Of a stretch of DNA of 64,000 nucleotides, positions 22,170 through 33,010 are shown piece by piece. This DNA comes from Pseudomonas sp. sp1636 (lineage in GTDB: Bacteria > Pseudomonadota > Gammaproteobacteria > Pseudomonadales > Pseudomonadaceae), in assembly GCF_030376615.1 (NCBI RefSeq), contig NZ_JARRAB010000006.1, forward strand, positions 163,047 through 227,046. The letters run 5' to 3'. A program made the position numbers and the translations under genes. The first letter of the stretch is position 1, and each line of letters begins with the position of its first letter. The notes beneath the pieces are model-generated. The model saw only the letters and a program-made list of their open reading frames with translations, was not told the origin of the DNA and searched no databases.

Positions 22170-22505
22170 ATGAATACGACATTGCTTTCCCCGGATACGC
22201 GAGGCAATAAGCCGCTCTGGATCGTTTTCTGGATCTATGGCGTGCTCGTCAGCCACCTTTACTTCGGTGCGATTATCTATTCTTACCGGACATTGGGAAC
22301 GCCGGTATTAGGTGCGTTACTGGCGGGCTTCGTTCTATACACCGCCTGGATCATGCGCTCGGTGTGGGTTAACGCGTTCAACGTCGGTAACGAGACTTAC
22401 GGCCACATCGCGCGCTACCTCACCGTCGCCTGGGCTCTCAATGCCGTGCTGGTATCCGGCTTCCTGTTCCTCGGGCACCTCGACCTGGTCTCGGTGCCCA
22501 TCTGA
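22170..22505 (+). CDS. Small integral membrane protein, function unknown
   Basis: 111 residues with three to four predicted membrane helices (about 15-35, 43-63, 78-105) and short polar loops (RSVWVNAFNVGNETYGH). CAAGGAAGTAGG precedes the ATG. I recognise no family signature. Codon use is ordinary for the genome apart from an AT-richer first 40 codons. It stands alone between a degenerate region and the minus-strand yheV-prlC pair, so context gives no function. Confidence 0.68.
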   Translation: MNTTLLSPDTRGNKPLWIVFWIYGVLVSHLYFGAIIYSYRTLGTPVLGALLAGFVLYTAWIMRSVWVNAFNVGNETYGHIARYLTVAWALNAVLVSGFLFLGHLDLVSVPI

Positions 22506-22725
22506 TCCGGCAGTGGGCCAGCCTGCACGCATGATGAGTTCGCCTATCCACCCCGGCAGCCGTTCCAAGCACTGCAGCCGGGGTCGGCAGGAGCAGTCTG
22601 CGGCGACCTTCTGATCGTGGCCCGCGATGCGGCACAGGCTGGCGCCTACGAGCCGAGCTCGGCCTTTATCGCCGCCTGCCGTCAGCCATTCGGCTGTACG
22701 GCCGGCGAGTTCTTCCGCGACCAGC

Positions 22726-23013
22726 CTATTGCGGCGGCTTCTTCAGCTTGGGGTTGGGGAAGAACTGCACCGCCTGCACCTTGGGGTCGGCGGCCTTGGG
22801 CTTGAGGGCGCTGACGTTGACCCGGGTCGCCAGCTCCCTGGGCACCGAATTGCCGCGCTCGTCGAGGGTGTCGGCGTAGCCGCAGGCCACGCATTCGCGG
22901 TGCGGCACAGCGTCTTCGTCCCACATCTGGATCTTGTCCATTGCGCTACACGCCGGGCACACGGCGCCGGCGATAAAGCGGCGCTTGCTGGCATTCATCG
23001 GCAGATCGTTCAT
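22726..23013 (-). CDS. yheV: YheV family putative zinc-ribbon protein
   Basis: 95 residues. A four-cysteine zinc ribbon is formed by CPAC and CVAC, about 20 residues apart. Start MNDLPMNASKRR overlaps the prlC stop as ATGA (23010-23013), so it is likely translated by coupling to prlC. YheV proteins are small, uncharacterised and commonly adjacent to prlC in gammaproteobacteria. The basic, proline-rich tail could be disordered. Confidence 0.88.
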   Translation of the reverse strand: MNDLPMNASKRRFIAGAVCPACSAMDKIQMWDEDAVPHRECVACGYADTLDERGNSVPRELATRVNVSALKPKAADPKVQAVQFFPNPKLKKPPQ

Positions 23014-25058
23014 GCGGCCTCCTGGCTCAGGCCGAGATGGCGCAGCAGGGCGTCGATGGAGGGCTCGCGGCCACGGAAGTCGACGAACAGCGCCATGGGT
23101 TCTTGTGAGCCGCCGCGGGCGAGGATCGCCTCACGGAAGGCACGGCCGGTTTCACTGTTAAACACGCCTTCTTCCTCGAAGCGCGAGAAGGCGTCCGCCG
23201 AAAGCACTTCGGCCCATTTGTAACTGTAGTAACCGGCCGCGTAACCGCCGGAAAAGATGTGCGCGAAACTGTTGGGAAAGCGGTTGTAAGCCGGCGGACG
23301 CAGTACCGAGACCTGGTCGCGGATGCCTTCGAGCACCTCCAGCACGCCGCGGCCGTCGCCGTGGCTGGCGTGCAGCTCGAAGTCGAACAGGCTGAACTCC
23401 AGCTGGCGCACCATCATCAAGCCGGACTGGAAATTCTTCGCCGCCAACATCTTGTCCAGCAGGCTCTGCGGCAGGGCTTCGCCGGTTTTATAGTGGCCGG
23501 AAATCAGCGCCAGGCCTTCGGGCTCCCAGCACCAGTTCTCCATAAACTGGCTCGGCAGCTCGACCGCGTCCCAGGCCACGCCGTTGATCCCCGAAGCGCC
23601 GGCATGCTCGACGCGGGTCAGCAGGTGGTGCAGGCCATGGCCGAACTCGTGGAACAGGGTGGTGACTTCGTCGTGGGTCAGCAGCGCCGGCTGCTCGCCG
23701 ACCGCCGGGGTGAAGTTGCACACCAGGTTGGCCACCGGGCTGATCAGCCGGCCAGCGGCGTCACGACGCTTGTCGCGGGCGCCGTCCATCCAGGCGCCGC
23801 CACGCTTGTTGGCGCGGGCGTAGAGGTCGAAGAAGAAGCGTCCGACATGCTCGCCGTGCTCCTTGATCTCGAACAGACGCACGTCCGGGTGCCAGCTGTC
23901 GAAACCCGACAACTCCTCGATCTGGATGCCGTAGAGCTTCTCGACGATGGCGAACAGGCCGCTCAGCACCTTGTCGATGGGGAAGTAGGCACGGAGGATT
24001 TCCTGGGAAATGCTGTAGCGCTGCTCGCGCAGTTTCTCGCCGTAGTAGCCGAGATCCCAGCTTTGCAGGTCGTGGCAGCCTTGCTCGGCGGCGAAGGCTT
24101 GCAGTTCGGCCAGATCCCGCACGGCGAAAGGTTTGCTGCGCAGCGCCAGGTCGCGCAAGAAATGCAGCACCTGTTCGGTGGACTCGGCCATCTTGCTGGC
24201 CAGGCTCAGCTCGGCGTAGTTGGCGAAGCCGAGCAACTGCGCCAATTCCTGGCGCAGGCCGAGGATTTCCAGCATCACCGGGCCGTTGTCGTGCTGGCCG
24301 GCATTCGGCCCCTGATCGGAGGCGCGGGTGCAGTAGGCGGCATAGACCTCTTCGCGCAGGGCGCGGTCGTCGGCGTAGGTCAGCACCGCGAAGTAGCTGG
24401 GGAATTCCAGGCTGATCAGCCAGCCGTCCAGGCCCTTGGCCGCGGCGACTTGCTGCATCTGTGCCTTGGCCGAATCGGTCAGGCCAGCCAGCGCCGCCTC
24501 CTCGGTAACCTGCTTGCTCCAGGCTTGGGTGGCATCGAGCAACTGATTGGAGAAACGACTGCCCAGCTCGGAGAGCCGGCTCTGGATCACACCGAAACGC
24601 TGCTTCTCGGCTTCCGCCAGGTCGATGCCGGACAGGTGGAAGTCACGCAGGCTGTGCTTGAGGATGGTCTGCTGGGCGACGTCGAAAGCGGCCGCCTCGG
24701 GGCTGGCGGCCAGGGCGTGATAGGCCTCGTACAGCGCACGATTATGGCCCAGCTCGGTCGAGTACTCGGACAGCTTGGGCAGGCAGGCCTCGTAGGCCGC
24801 GCGCAGCTCGGCGTTGTTGCACACCGCATTGAGATGGCTGACCGGACTCCAGGCGCGGCCCAGGCGCTCATTCAATTCGTCGAGCGCCCGCACCAGCCCA
24901 TTCCAGCTTGGTGTGCCAGACTGTTGCTGAAGCAGTTCGACAATGGCGGCACGATTCTCGGCGAGACGCGTATCCACCGCCGGCTCGACATGCTCCGGGC
25001 GGATGACGGAATAGGGTGGCAGGTCGAAGGCTTGCAGCAACGGGTTGTTGGCGGTCAC
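23010..25058 (-). CDS. prlC: Oligopeptidase A (M3 family zinc metallopeptidase)
   Basis: 682 residues. Zinc-binding motif HEFGHGLHHLLT with the third ligand Glu further on, as in thimet-type M3 peptidases. It degrades short peptides, including cleaved signal peptides, in the cytoplasm. I place the start at GTG 25058 (VTANNPLLQAFDLPPYS, matching the family N-terminus). The upstream extension would encode an unrelated 34-residue leader and overlaps the promoter area of the divergent carbonic anhydrase gene. Its stop overlaps yheV. Confidence 0.93.
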   Translation of the reverse strand: MTANNPLLQAFDLPPYSVIRPEHVEPAVDTRLAENRAAIVELLQQQSGTPSWNGLVRALDELNERLGRAWSPVSHLNAVCNNAELRAAYEACLPKLSEYSTELGHNRALYEAYHALAASPEAAAFDVAQQTILKHSLRDFHLSGIDLAEAEKQRFGVIQSRLSELGSRFSNQLLDATQAWSKQVTEEAALAGLTDSAKAQMQQVAAAKGLDGWLISLEFPSYFAVLTYADDRALREEVYAAYCTRASDQGPNAGQHDNGPVMLEILGLRQELAQLLGFANYAELSLASKMAESTEQVLHFLRDLALRSKPFAVRDLAELQAFAAEQGCHDLQSWDLGYYGEKLREQRYSISQEILRAYFPIDKVLSGLFAIVEKLYGIQIEELSGFDSWHPDVRLFEIKEHGEHVGRFFFDLYARANKRGGAWMDGARDKRRDAAGRLISPVANLVCNFTPAVGEQPALLTHDEVTTLFHEFGHGLHHLLTRVEHAGASGINGVAWDAVELPSQFMENWCWEPEGLALISGHYKTGEALPQSLLDKMLAAKNFQSGLMMVRQLEFSLFDFELHASHGDGRGVLEVLEGIRDQVSVLRPPAYNRFPNSFAHIFSGGYAAGYYSYKWAEVLSADAFSRFEEEGVFNSETGRAFREAILARGGSQEPMALFVDFRGREPSIDALLRHLGLSQEAA

Positions 25059-25182
25059 GATGGGGCACCTGTAACGAAATGGGTTTGAAGCCATGAACCT
25101 GCCTTCGGCAGGCTGGACTCGGCACATATGCCCGTCATCATAATTACAATCACAGCTCACCGCAGCCTAAGAGGTTTCTATC

Positions 25183-25728
25183 GTGGCGATACGTACATAC
25201 CAACAGTTCACCCCCTTGCTCGGCGAGCGGGCATTTGTCGATGCTTCCGCCGTGGTGCTCGGCGATGTGGAAATCGGCGACGACAGTTCGATCTGGCCGC
25301 TGGTGGTGATCCGCGGCGACATGCACAGCATCCGCATCGGCGAACGCACCAGCATTCAGGATGGCTGTGTGCTGCACATCACCCACGCCGGGCCATTCAA
25401 CCCGCGCGGCTACCCGCTGAACATCGGCGACGATGTGACCATCGGCCACAACGTCACCCTGCACGGTTGCAGCATCGGCAACCGGGTGCTGGTCGGCATG
25501 GGCAGCATCATCATGGATGGCGTGGTGATCGACGAGGAAGTGGTGCTCGGCGCCGGCAGCCTGGTTCCGCCTGGCAGCCATCTGGAGAGCGGCTACCTGT
25601 ACGTCGGCAGTCCGGCGAAAAAAGCCCGCGAGCTGACCGAGCAGGAGCGCAGCTACTTCCGCTACAGCGCCGACAACTACGTGCGCCTGAAGGATCAACA
25701 TTTGATGGAGGGCTATACCAGCCGATGA
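25183..25728 (+). CDS. Gamma-class carbonic anhydrase-like left-handed beta-helix protein (YrdA type)
   Basis: 181 residues built of hexapeptide repeats (VVLGDVEIGDDSSIWPLVVI and onward) with the metal-ligand histidines in HITH and GHNVTLHGC. Uses a GTG start with AAGAGG upstream. Homologous YrdA/PaaY-like proteins bind zinc and some have carbonic anhydrase or thioesterase activity; the reaction here is not certain. Its stop overlaps the start of the following HAD gene as ATGA. Confidence 0.9.
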   Translation: MAIRTYQQFTPLLGERAFVDASAVVLGDVEIGDDSSIWPLVVIRGDMHSIRIGERTSIQDGCVLHITHAGPFNPRGYPLNIGDDVTIGHNVTLHGCSIGNRVLVGMGSIIMDGVVIDEEVVLGAGSLVPPGSHLESGYLYVGSPAKKARELTEQERSYFRYSADNYVRLKDQHLMEGYTSR

Positions 25729-26305
25729 GTTATTGCGGCAGGCACTACCAGAACATCCTTTTCGACCTCGATGGCACCCTCACCGATCCGCGTGAGGGCA
25801 TCACCCGTTCGGTGCAGCATGCGCTAGCCAGACTGGACATCGACGAGCCGGATCGGTAGGCGGTGAAGCATTATCGCGAGCGCTTCGCCACGCTCGGGCT
25901 GTATGAGAATTGCATGTTCGCAGGTGTCGGCGATCTGCTCGAGCTGTTGCTGGCGCAGAACCGCACCCTGTATATAGCCACCAGCAAACCGGCGGTGTTC
26001 GCCGTGGAGATCGCCCGGCATTTCGATTTCGCCCGACACTTCCAGCGGATCTATGGCAGCGAACTGGACAGCACGCGCACCGACAAGGTCGAGCTGATCG
26101 GCTATCTGTTTGAGCGGGAAAACCTCGAGGTGGCCAGCACCCTGATGACCGGCGACCGCAAGCACGACCTGATCGGCGCGCGGCGCAATGGCCTGGATGC
26201 GGCGGCGGTGGGTTATGGTTTCGGCAGCCACGCAGAATTGCAGGCGCGGCGCCGACCTATCACTTCCCGACCCTGGCCGAGCTGCATCAAGCCTTCGGGG
26301 GCTGA
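25725..26305 (+). pseudogene. HAD-family phosphatase (phosphoglycolate phosphatase-like), disrupted
   Basis: Begins with the intact HAD motif FDLDGTLTD, but after DIDEPDR hits an in-frame TAG at 25857-25859. The same frame then continues as AVKHYRERFATLGLYEN with motif II (ATSKP) and motif IV (GDRKHD). Relatives carry about 30 more residues of cap domain at the join, so there is an in-frame deletion of roughly 90 bp beside the stop. Near 26250 a frameshift separates HAELQA from the expected ending TYHFPTLAELHQAFGG, which is readable in another frame to TGA 26303-26305. Three lesions argue for a genuine pseudogene. Confidence 0.8.
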
Positions 26306-26337
26306 GTCGCGGCCCGCCCCGGCCCATGCGGCAGGGT

Positions 26338-26568
26338 TCAGCCGTTGTTCTGGTAGATGATCTTGCGGCTGCCGCCGTCGCAGCTGCCGACCACCATGCT
26401 CTGATCTTGCACTTCGTCGTTGGCCACGATCTCCAGGGTGTAGCTGGACACGCCAGCGGCCTGGATCTTCACTTCGATTTCCTGCTTCAGTTCTTCGCAG
26501 GGTTTGGGCGCCGCCCATGCAGCACTACCGAGGATCCCGAGCAACACAGCCACTGTCCATCTGGTCAT
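26338..26568 (-). CDS. DUF1161 small periplasmic protein
   Basis: 76 residues. Signal peptide to about residue 20 (cleavage after AWA), then a short domain with PCEELKQEIEVKIQAAGV and VGSCDGGSRKIIYQ, which is the DUF1161 layout with two conserved cysteines likely in a disulfide. Start MTRWTVAVLLG is set by the signal peptide. No biochemical role is known to me for the family. Confidence 0.85.
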   Translation of the reverse strand: MTRWTVAVLLGILGSAAWAAPKPCEELKQEIEVKIQAAGVSSYTLEIVANDEVQDQSMVVGSCDGGSRKIIYQNNG

Positions 26569-26628
26569 TGCACACCGCCTCTGTCTCGTTAGCCCAGTAA
26601 GTTGGACTGATAATTTCCCCGGCAAGTT

Positions 26629-27708
26629 CTAGCCGGCATTCTGCAAGGCGTCCAGCGCCGCGGCTCGTGCCACGCTCGGCAGTCGCCCCAGCGCGGCGGC
26701 GCGGCGATAGAAGCGTGGCCAATCCCCTCCGGCTTCGGCGAACAAGGCGGCGAACGCCGGCACCCAGTGATCGTAGAGACCGAACGGCAGCAGTTTGGCG
26801 TTGTTCAGTGGCGCCTCGATCCAGCCATCGTAGCGGCCACGGCCGCCCCACTCGCGCTCACGCAGAGCCCGGTACTCCCGGCGCAAGCGCTCGAACTCGG
26901 CCTGCTTGGCCACGCGCATGGCATCCGCCGCCAGGTCGCTGGCATACAACTGCTCCAGCCGCGCACGACTGGCCAGCACCAGCGCGGTGAACTGCTCACG
27001 CTGTTTGGCTTCACCCCCATCGACGAGCGTTACGCCGTGCGCCTGTTGCCACTGGCGCAGACCTTCACGCTCGACAAAGGTGGCGAAGGACTCGTTGAAC
27101 GCGGTGTCATCGGCCACATACAGCTGCTGGTGGGCCAGTTCGTGGAAGAGTACCGCCACCAGGCGTTCATCGTTCCAGCGCAGCATGCTGTTGAGCAACG
27201 GGTCGTCGAACCAGCCCAGGGTGGAATAGGCCTCGACCCCGCCCAGGTAGGTGTCGAAGCCGCGCAGCTGGAGCCGCGCCGCCGCGCCACGGGCACGGCC
27301 CTGGCTGTAGTAACCGCGATAGGCCACACAGCCGGCGATGGGAAAGCAGTGCAGCTCCGGCTTGACGGAAAACTCCGCCGTGGCGAACAGGTTCCACACC
27401 ACGAAGGGCCGCTGGATGTCGGCATAGCGGCGGTAGCTGCGGTTATCCGGCAGGCCCAGCCGGGCACTGGCGAAGTCGCGCGCCTGCTGGCTCAGGCCCA
27501 GGCGTTGCTTGAGCCCGGCATCCACCCGCGGATCGCGCAGCAAGGCATCGACCGGCTGGCTCGCGTGCAACACCTGCAGCTGCCCTCGGGCCAGATGGCT
27601 GTAGTAATCCAGGCTGCTGCAACCGCCGAGCAATAGCAGCGCGGCCAGCAGCGGAACTCCGCGCCGGTAGAGGAAGTCGATAGAGAAGCGAGCAAGGCAT
27701 AATGTCAT
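26629..27708 (-). CDS. Putative lipoprotein zinc aminopeptidase (PF10023-like)
   Basis: 359 residues. Lipoprotein signal with lipobox LLGGC (Cys near residue 30) and a zinc-peptidase helix FHELAHQQLYV followed by FNESFATFVE, giving HExxH plus a downstream Glu. YYSQGRARG and GGVEAYSTLGWFDDPLLNSM are typical of this predicted aminopeptidase family. Probably anchored to the outer membrane facing the periplasm. The ATG at 27708 is preferred over a GTG three codons earlier; neither has a strong ribosome-binding site. Confidence 0.82.
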   Translation of the reverse strand: MTLCLARFSIDFLYRRGVPLLAALLLLGGCSSLDYYSHLARGQLQVLHASQPVDALLRDPRVDAGLKQRLGLSQQARDFASARLGLPDNRSYRRYADIQRPFVVWNLFATAEFSVKPELHCFPIAGCVAYRGYYSQGRARGAAARLQLRGFDTYLGGVEAYSTLGWFDDPLLNSMLRWNDERLVAVLFHELAHQQLYVADDTAFNESFATFVEREGLRQWQQAHGVTLVDGGEAKQREQFTALVLASRARLEQLYASDLAADAMRVAKQAEFERLRREYRALREREWGGRGRYDGWIEAPLNNAKLLPFGLYDHWVPAFAALFAEAGGDWPRFYRRAAALGRLPSVARAAALDALQNAG

Positions 27709-27771
27709 GCCCACCAAACTAGCGCATTGGCGCTAGTGCCCGCACTATCGGCGTCAATTCCGGAGGCTGCC

Positions 27772-28185
27772 ATGCGTCACCTGGTTCTGATCGTCAGCTT
27801 GTTGATTCTCAGCGCCTGTGCCTCGCCGTTGCCGCCGCGCGACTCCGGCATGGCTTGGGTCGAGCTGTACACCACCGCCAGCGATTTGCTGATGGCCGAA
27901 GAACTCGACGGCAAGCGCCTCACCGATGGCCGTTACTTCCAGGTGACGCCTGGCGCCCACGAGCTGATCGCGCGCTATCGGTTCGAAGTGCAGGGCGGCG
28001 GGAGCCTGATGGCCGAACCGGTGCAACGCACCTGCGAGGTTCGCGTGCGCTACGACGACTTCGCCGCCGGCCAACGTTACCTGTTTGAAGCCCGGGAGCT
28101 GGCGATGAGCGCCCAGGCGTGGCTCTACGATGAGCAGCGCAATGTCCTGGCGCGCGCCAAGGTGCTGCGCTGCGGCGTCTTCTGA
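27772..28185 (+). CDS. Small lipoprotein, function unknown
   Basis: 137 residues with a clear lipoprotein signal (LILSAC, Cys near residue 16) and a beta-rich domain of about 115 residues carrying one internal and one near-terminal cysteine (RTCEVRVRYDD, VLRCGVF). CGGAGG lies eight bases before the ATG. It resembles PEGA-like or carboxypeptidase-regulatory-like folds in composition (GAHELIARYRF), which is only a weak hint. Divergent from the aminopeptidase lipoprotein gene. Confidence 0.78.
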   Translation: MRHLVLIVSLLILSACASPLPPRDSGMAWVELYTTASDLLMAEELDGKRLTDGRYFQVTPGAHELIARYRFEVQGGGSLMAEPVQRTCEVRVRYDDFAAGQRYLFEARELAMSAQAWLYDEQRNVLARAKVLRCGVF

Positions 28186-28343
28186 GGCGGCACCAGTGCG
28201 CCGCGAGCGGCCCGGCACGCAACTGCGCGAGGGTCTCGCCGACGCGCAAACGGGCGGCGCAATCGAGCAGGCTTCAGGCTACGGTTGCCATGGGCAAGCG
28301 ACCAGCAGGCAACAGCAGCCGGAACCAAGCAGCCGAGGGGCTC

Positions 28344-28559
28344 TCAGCTTTCGCTGATGCGGAAACCGACCTTGAGGGTCACCTGGTAGTGGCCGACCCT
28401 GCCGCCCTCGATATGCCCGCGGGTTTCCAGAACCTCGAACCAGTCGAGGTTGCGGATCGACTTGGCGCACTCGGTCAGGGCATTGTTGATCGCTTCATCG
28501 ATGCTGTTTTTCGACGACCCGACTACTTCGACTTTCTTGTAGGTGTGATGGTCAGACAT
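28344..28559 (-). CDS. Dodecin family flavin-binding protein
   Basis: 71 residues, the exact family size. Conserved elements: [35 protein letters not shown] with the flavin-stacking Trp, and [12 protein letters not shown]. Dodecins assemble as dodecamers that bind and buffer FMN, FAD or lumichrome. Stands alone; no operon partner. Confidence 0.93.
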   Translation of the reverse strand: MSDHHTYKKVEVVGSSKNSIDEAINNALTECAKSIRNLDWFEVLETRGHIEGGRVGHYQVTLKVGFRISES

Positions 28560-28625
28560 GGCGGTTTCTCCACGAGGGGTAATGAAAGGCTATGTCCCAA
28601 TTATGTGTTGCATGCGCGATCTCTT

Positions 28626-28723
28626 GTAGGAGGCGCGACCCCGCGGCGAATGCAGCCCGCAGGGCTGCCTGCTCATCGTTTCGCGGATATAGCCAAAGCT
28701 CGCCCCGAGGTCGGGCCTCCTAC
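28626..28723. repeat. REP-like inverted doublet (REPIN-type)
   Basis: Two 24-bp arms in inverted orientation: GTAGGAGGCGCGACCCCGCG at the left end, and an end beginning in TCGCCCCGAGGTCGGGCC and finishing in TCCTAC at the right. They differ at only a few positions and flank about 50 bp. GTAGGAG with this layout is typical of Pseudomonas REP elements mobilised by RAYT transposases. No rayT gene is nearby. Confidence 0.75.
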
Positions 28724-28859
28724 GAACCGCAGGCAGTTCGCGCCTGGTGATACAACACCTAACAGGTACAGAGCCTAATGAAACGCTAGTCGAGCACGAG
28801 ATTTTTGCGACCTGTATTCGCCCTCTCCAGCCAAACTAAAGGCGATGTCCAACCCCGGC
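28724..28859. other. Intergenic, nothing recognised
   Basis: 136 bp between the REP-like doublet and the trpI stop; no motif stands out. Together with 28560-28625 it makes up the gap between dodecin and trpI. Confidence 0.4.
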
Positions 28860-29747
28860 TCAACCCGCCAACTCGCCGCGCAGCCACTCGGCCAAGCGTT
28901 GCGCGCGCTGATCCAGGTGCCGCGCCGGCACCCATAAGGCCAGGCGTGCCGGGGTTGCGACGAAGCCCCAGGGCGCCACCAGGCGGCCCGCCGCCAGGTC
29001 ATCGGCGACCAGCTGTTGCGGCGCGATGGCCACCCCGAGGCCGGCGGCAGCGGCCTCCAGCAGGTAGTAAAGATGCTCGAAACCCTGGCCCAGCCTGAGC
29101 CCCTCGGCGTCCAGGCCATTGCCGGTCGCCCAACTCGGCCAGGCCTGCGGCCGCGAGCTGGTGTGCAGCAAGGGTTCGCCCAGCAACGCCGCGGCCGGTG
29201 CCCGATGCAGCTCGGCGAACCGGGCGTAGCGCGGGCTCAGCACCGGGCCGATGCGCTCGGCGGCCAGCTCGAACACCCGCATGTCCGCCGGCCAGGGCGG
29301 TTCGGCAAACCACAGGGTGGCGTCGACCCCGGCGCGGCGCGGGTTCAGCTCGCCTTCGCTGGCCGACAGCTGCAGGCGCAACTCCGGCAGCTCACGGTTG
29401 AGCCGATCCAGGCGCGGGATGAACCAGCGCGCCAGCAGGCTGCCGGGACAAGCGAGGACGAACGGTGCCTCGGCCTGGCCCCGCTGCAACTCGCTGCACA
29501 CCGCGCGCAGACGCGCGAAGGCCTCGCTGCTGACATCGCGCAACCGGCTGCCCGCGTCTGTGAGTTTAACGCCGCGTCCGTCCTTGACGAACAAGGCCAG
29601 GCCGAGGTGCTCTTCCAGCATCCGTATCTGCCGGCTGACCGCGCCATGGGTGACATTCAGCTGCTCGGCGGCCTGGCTGACGCTCTGTAAACGGGCCGCC
29701 GCCTCGAACGCACGCAGGGCATTGAGCGGGGGTAGCTCCTGAGTCAT
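28860..29747 (-). CDS. trpI: LysR-type activator of trpBA
   Basis: 295 residues, the size of known TrpI. N-terminal winged helix (about 5-65: [35 protein letters not shown]) and a C-terminal effector domain. TrpI of P. aeruginosa and P. putida binds indole-3-glycerol phosphate and activates the divergent trpBA while repressing itself. Divergent placement 132 bp from trpB makes the assignment strong. Start [11 protein letters not shown] is chosen to match the family; GGAAAT lies upstream. Confidence 0.95.
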   Translation of the reverse strand: MTQELPPLNALRAFEAAARLQSVSQAAEQLNVTHGAVSRQIRMLEEHLGLALFVKDGRGVKLTDAGSRLRDVSSEAFARLRAVCSELQRGQAEAPFVLACPGSLLARWFIPRLDRLNRELPELRLQLSASEGELNPRRAGVDATLWFAEPPWPADMRVFELAAERIGPVLSPRYARFAELHRAPAAALLGEPLLHTSSRPQAWPSWATGNGLDAEGLRLGQGFEHLYYLLEAAAAGLGVAIAPQQLVADDLAAGRLVAPWGFVATPARLALWVPARHLDQRAQRLAEWLRGELAG

Positions 29748-31897
<2,150 letters not shown>

Positions 31898-31909
31898 GGC
31901 CACACCGCG

Positions 31910-31937
31910 CGTAGGGTGGGCTTCGGCCCACCCTACG
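31910..31937. repeat. Perfect 12-bp palindrome with TTCG loop, shared between convergent genes
   Basis: CGTAGGGTGGGC and its exact complement flank a TTCG tetraloop. It lies between trpA and the convergent pbpG. The loop is the stable UUCG type, but no T tract follows on either strand, so it may act as a bidirectional stabiliser or weak terminator. GTAGGGTGGG-containing palindromes recur in pseudomonad intergenic DNA; a longer relative is at 42802-42871. Confidence 0.7.
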
Positions 31938-31964
31938 GAATGGGTGCGGGTTGGCTTGCCCCGC

Positions 31965-32888
31965 TCACTGCACCGCCTGCAACTGGCGCTGCGCCAGTTT
32001 CTGCTTCTTGTAGCTCAGCGCCGCCGCCGGCACGGCGCTGACCTTGCCGGTTTCCAGCCAGCGGCGCAGGCGGTTGGCATCGGCCATGTGGGTGTATTTG
32101 CCGAAGGCATCGAGCACCACGAACGCCACTTGGCGCTTGGCCATCACCGTGCGCATCACCAGGCAGTGGCCGGCCTCGTCGGTGAAACCGGTCTTAGTCA
32201 ACTGAATACTCCAATCGGCCTTGTGCACCAGGCGATTGGTATTGCGAAAACCCAGGCTGTAATTGGGCTTGCGGAAGGTCACGCTGCGCTCGCGGGTGGT
32301 GCTGAACTGCTCGATCAGCGGGTACTGCTGACTGGCCTTGAGCAGCTTGACCAGGTCGTTGGCGCTGGAGACGTTGCGCTCCGACAAGCCGGTCGGCTCG
32401 ACGAAGTGGCTGCGGCTCATACCCAAGGCGCGGGCCTTGGCGTTCATCGCCGCGACGAAGGCCGCGTGGCCCCCCGGATAGTGATGGGCCAGACTGGCGG
32501 CCGCGCGGTTTTCCGAGGACATCAGCGCCAGCAGCAACATCTCGCGACGGCTGATTTCGCTGCCCACCCGCACCCGCGAGAACACCCCGCGCATCTCTGC
32601 GGTGTCGCGGATCACGATCGGCAACTGCTGATCCAGCGGCAGCTGGGCATCCAGGGCGACCATGGCGGTCATCAGCTTGGTCACCGAGGCGATCGGCACC
32701 ACCACATCGGGGTTGCTGGAGTACAGCACCTGGTCGGTTTGCAGGTCGACCAGCAGGGCGCTGCCCGAGGCCAGCTCCTGCCGCGCCGGCGCCTTCTCGG
32801 CGGCGGAGAGGTTCGACGCAACTACAGCCGCGCTGCACAGCAGCAACAGACTTACTATCGAATGACGAATTTTCACGGGATGCTTCAC
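31965..32888 (-). CDS. pbpG: D-alanyl-D-alanine endopeptidase (PBP7-type)
   Basis: 307 residues. Signal peptide to about residue 30, then a serine peptidase S11 domain with SxxK (ASVTKLMTA), SxN (SSEN) and KTG ([10 protein letters not shown]). It cuts DD-crosslinks in peptidoglycan in the periplasm. Convergent with trpA. Length matches PbpG rather than the longer DacA/DacC carboxypeptidases. Confidence 0.93.
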   Translation of the reverse strand: MKHPVKIRHSIVSLLLLCSAAVVASNLSAAEKAPARQELASGSALLVDLQTDQVLYSSNPDVVVPIASVTKLMTAMVALDAQLPLDQQLPIVIRDTAEMRGVFSRVRVGSEISRREMLLLALMSSENRAAASLAHHYPGGHAAFVAAMNAKARALGMSRSHFVEPTGLSERNVSSANDLVKLLKASQQYPLIEQFSTTRERSVTFRKPNYSLGFRNTNRLVHKADWSIQLTKTGFTDEAGHCLVMRTVMAKRQVAFVVLDAFGKYTHMADANRLRRWLETGKVSAVPAAALSYKKQKLAQRQLQAVQ

Positions 32889-32969
32889 AAGATTAGGTGA
32901 GGGAAGGGCAGAACTGTGCGTTCTAGCCGCCGTAGTATACGAAAAACGGCTAGCGCTCTTAGAGTGTAG

Positions 32970-32984
32970 GGCGCCTATGGCGCC
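32970..32984. other. Short hairpin between pbpG and the choline-sulfate regulator
   Basis: GGCGCC-TAT-GGCGCC forms a six-pair stem with a three-base loop; TTTT follows four bases later on the plus strand, but both neighbouring genes run on the minus strand. It may simply be a chance palindrome. Confidence 0.25.
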
Positions 32985-33010
32985 GCATTTTGTCCGTTCG
33001 GCGGAAGGCG

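Noticed and set aside
25863..26360. Separate functional HAD gene starting after the TAG
   Set aside because: It lacks motif I with the nucleophile Asp, and its frame is the continuation of the upstream fragment, so it is part of a pseudogene.
31910..31937. Classic intrinsic terminator after trpA
   Set aside because: The stem is perfect but no T run follows on either strand; listed as a repeat or hairpin instead.
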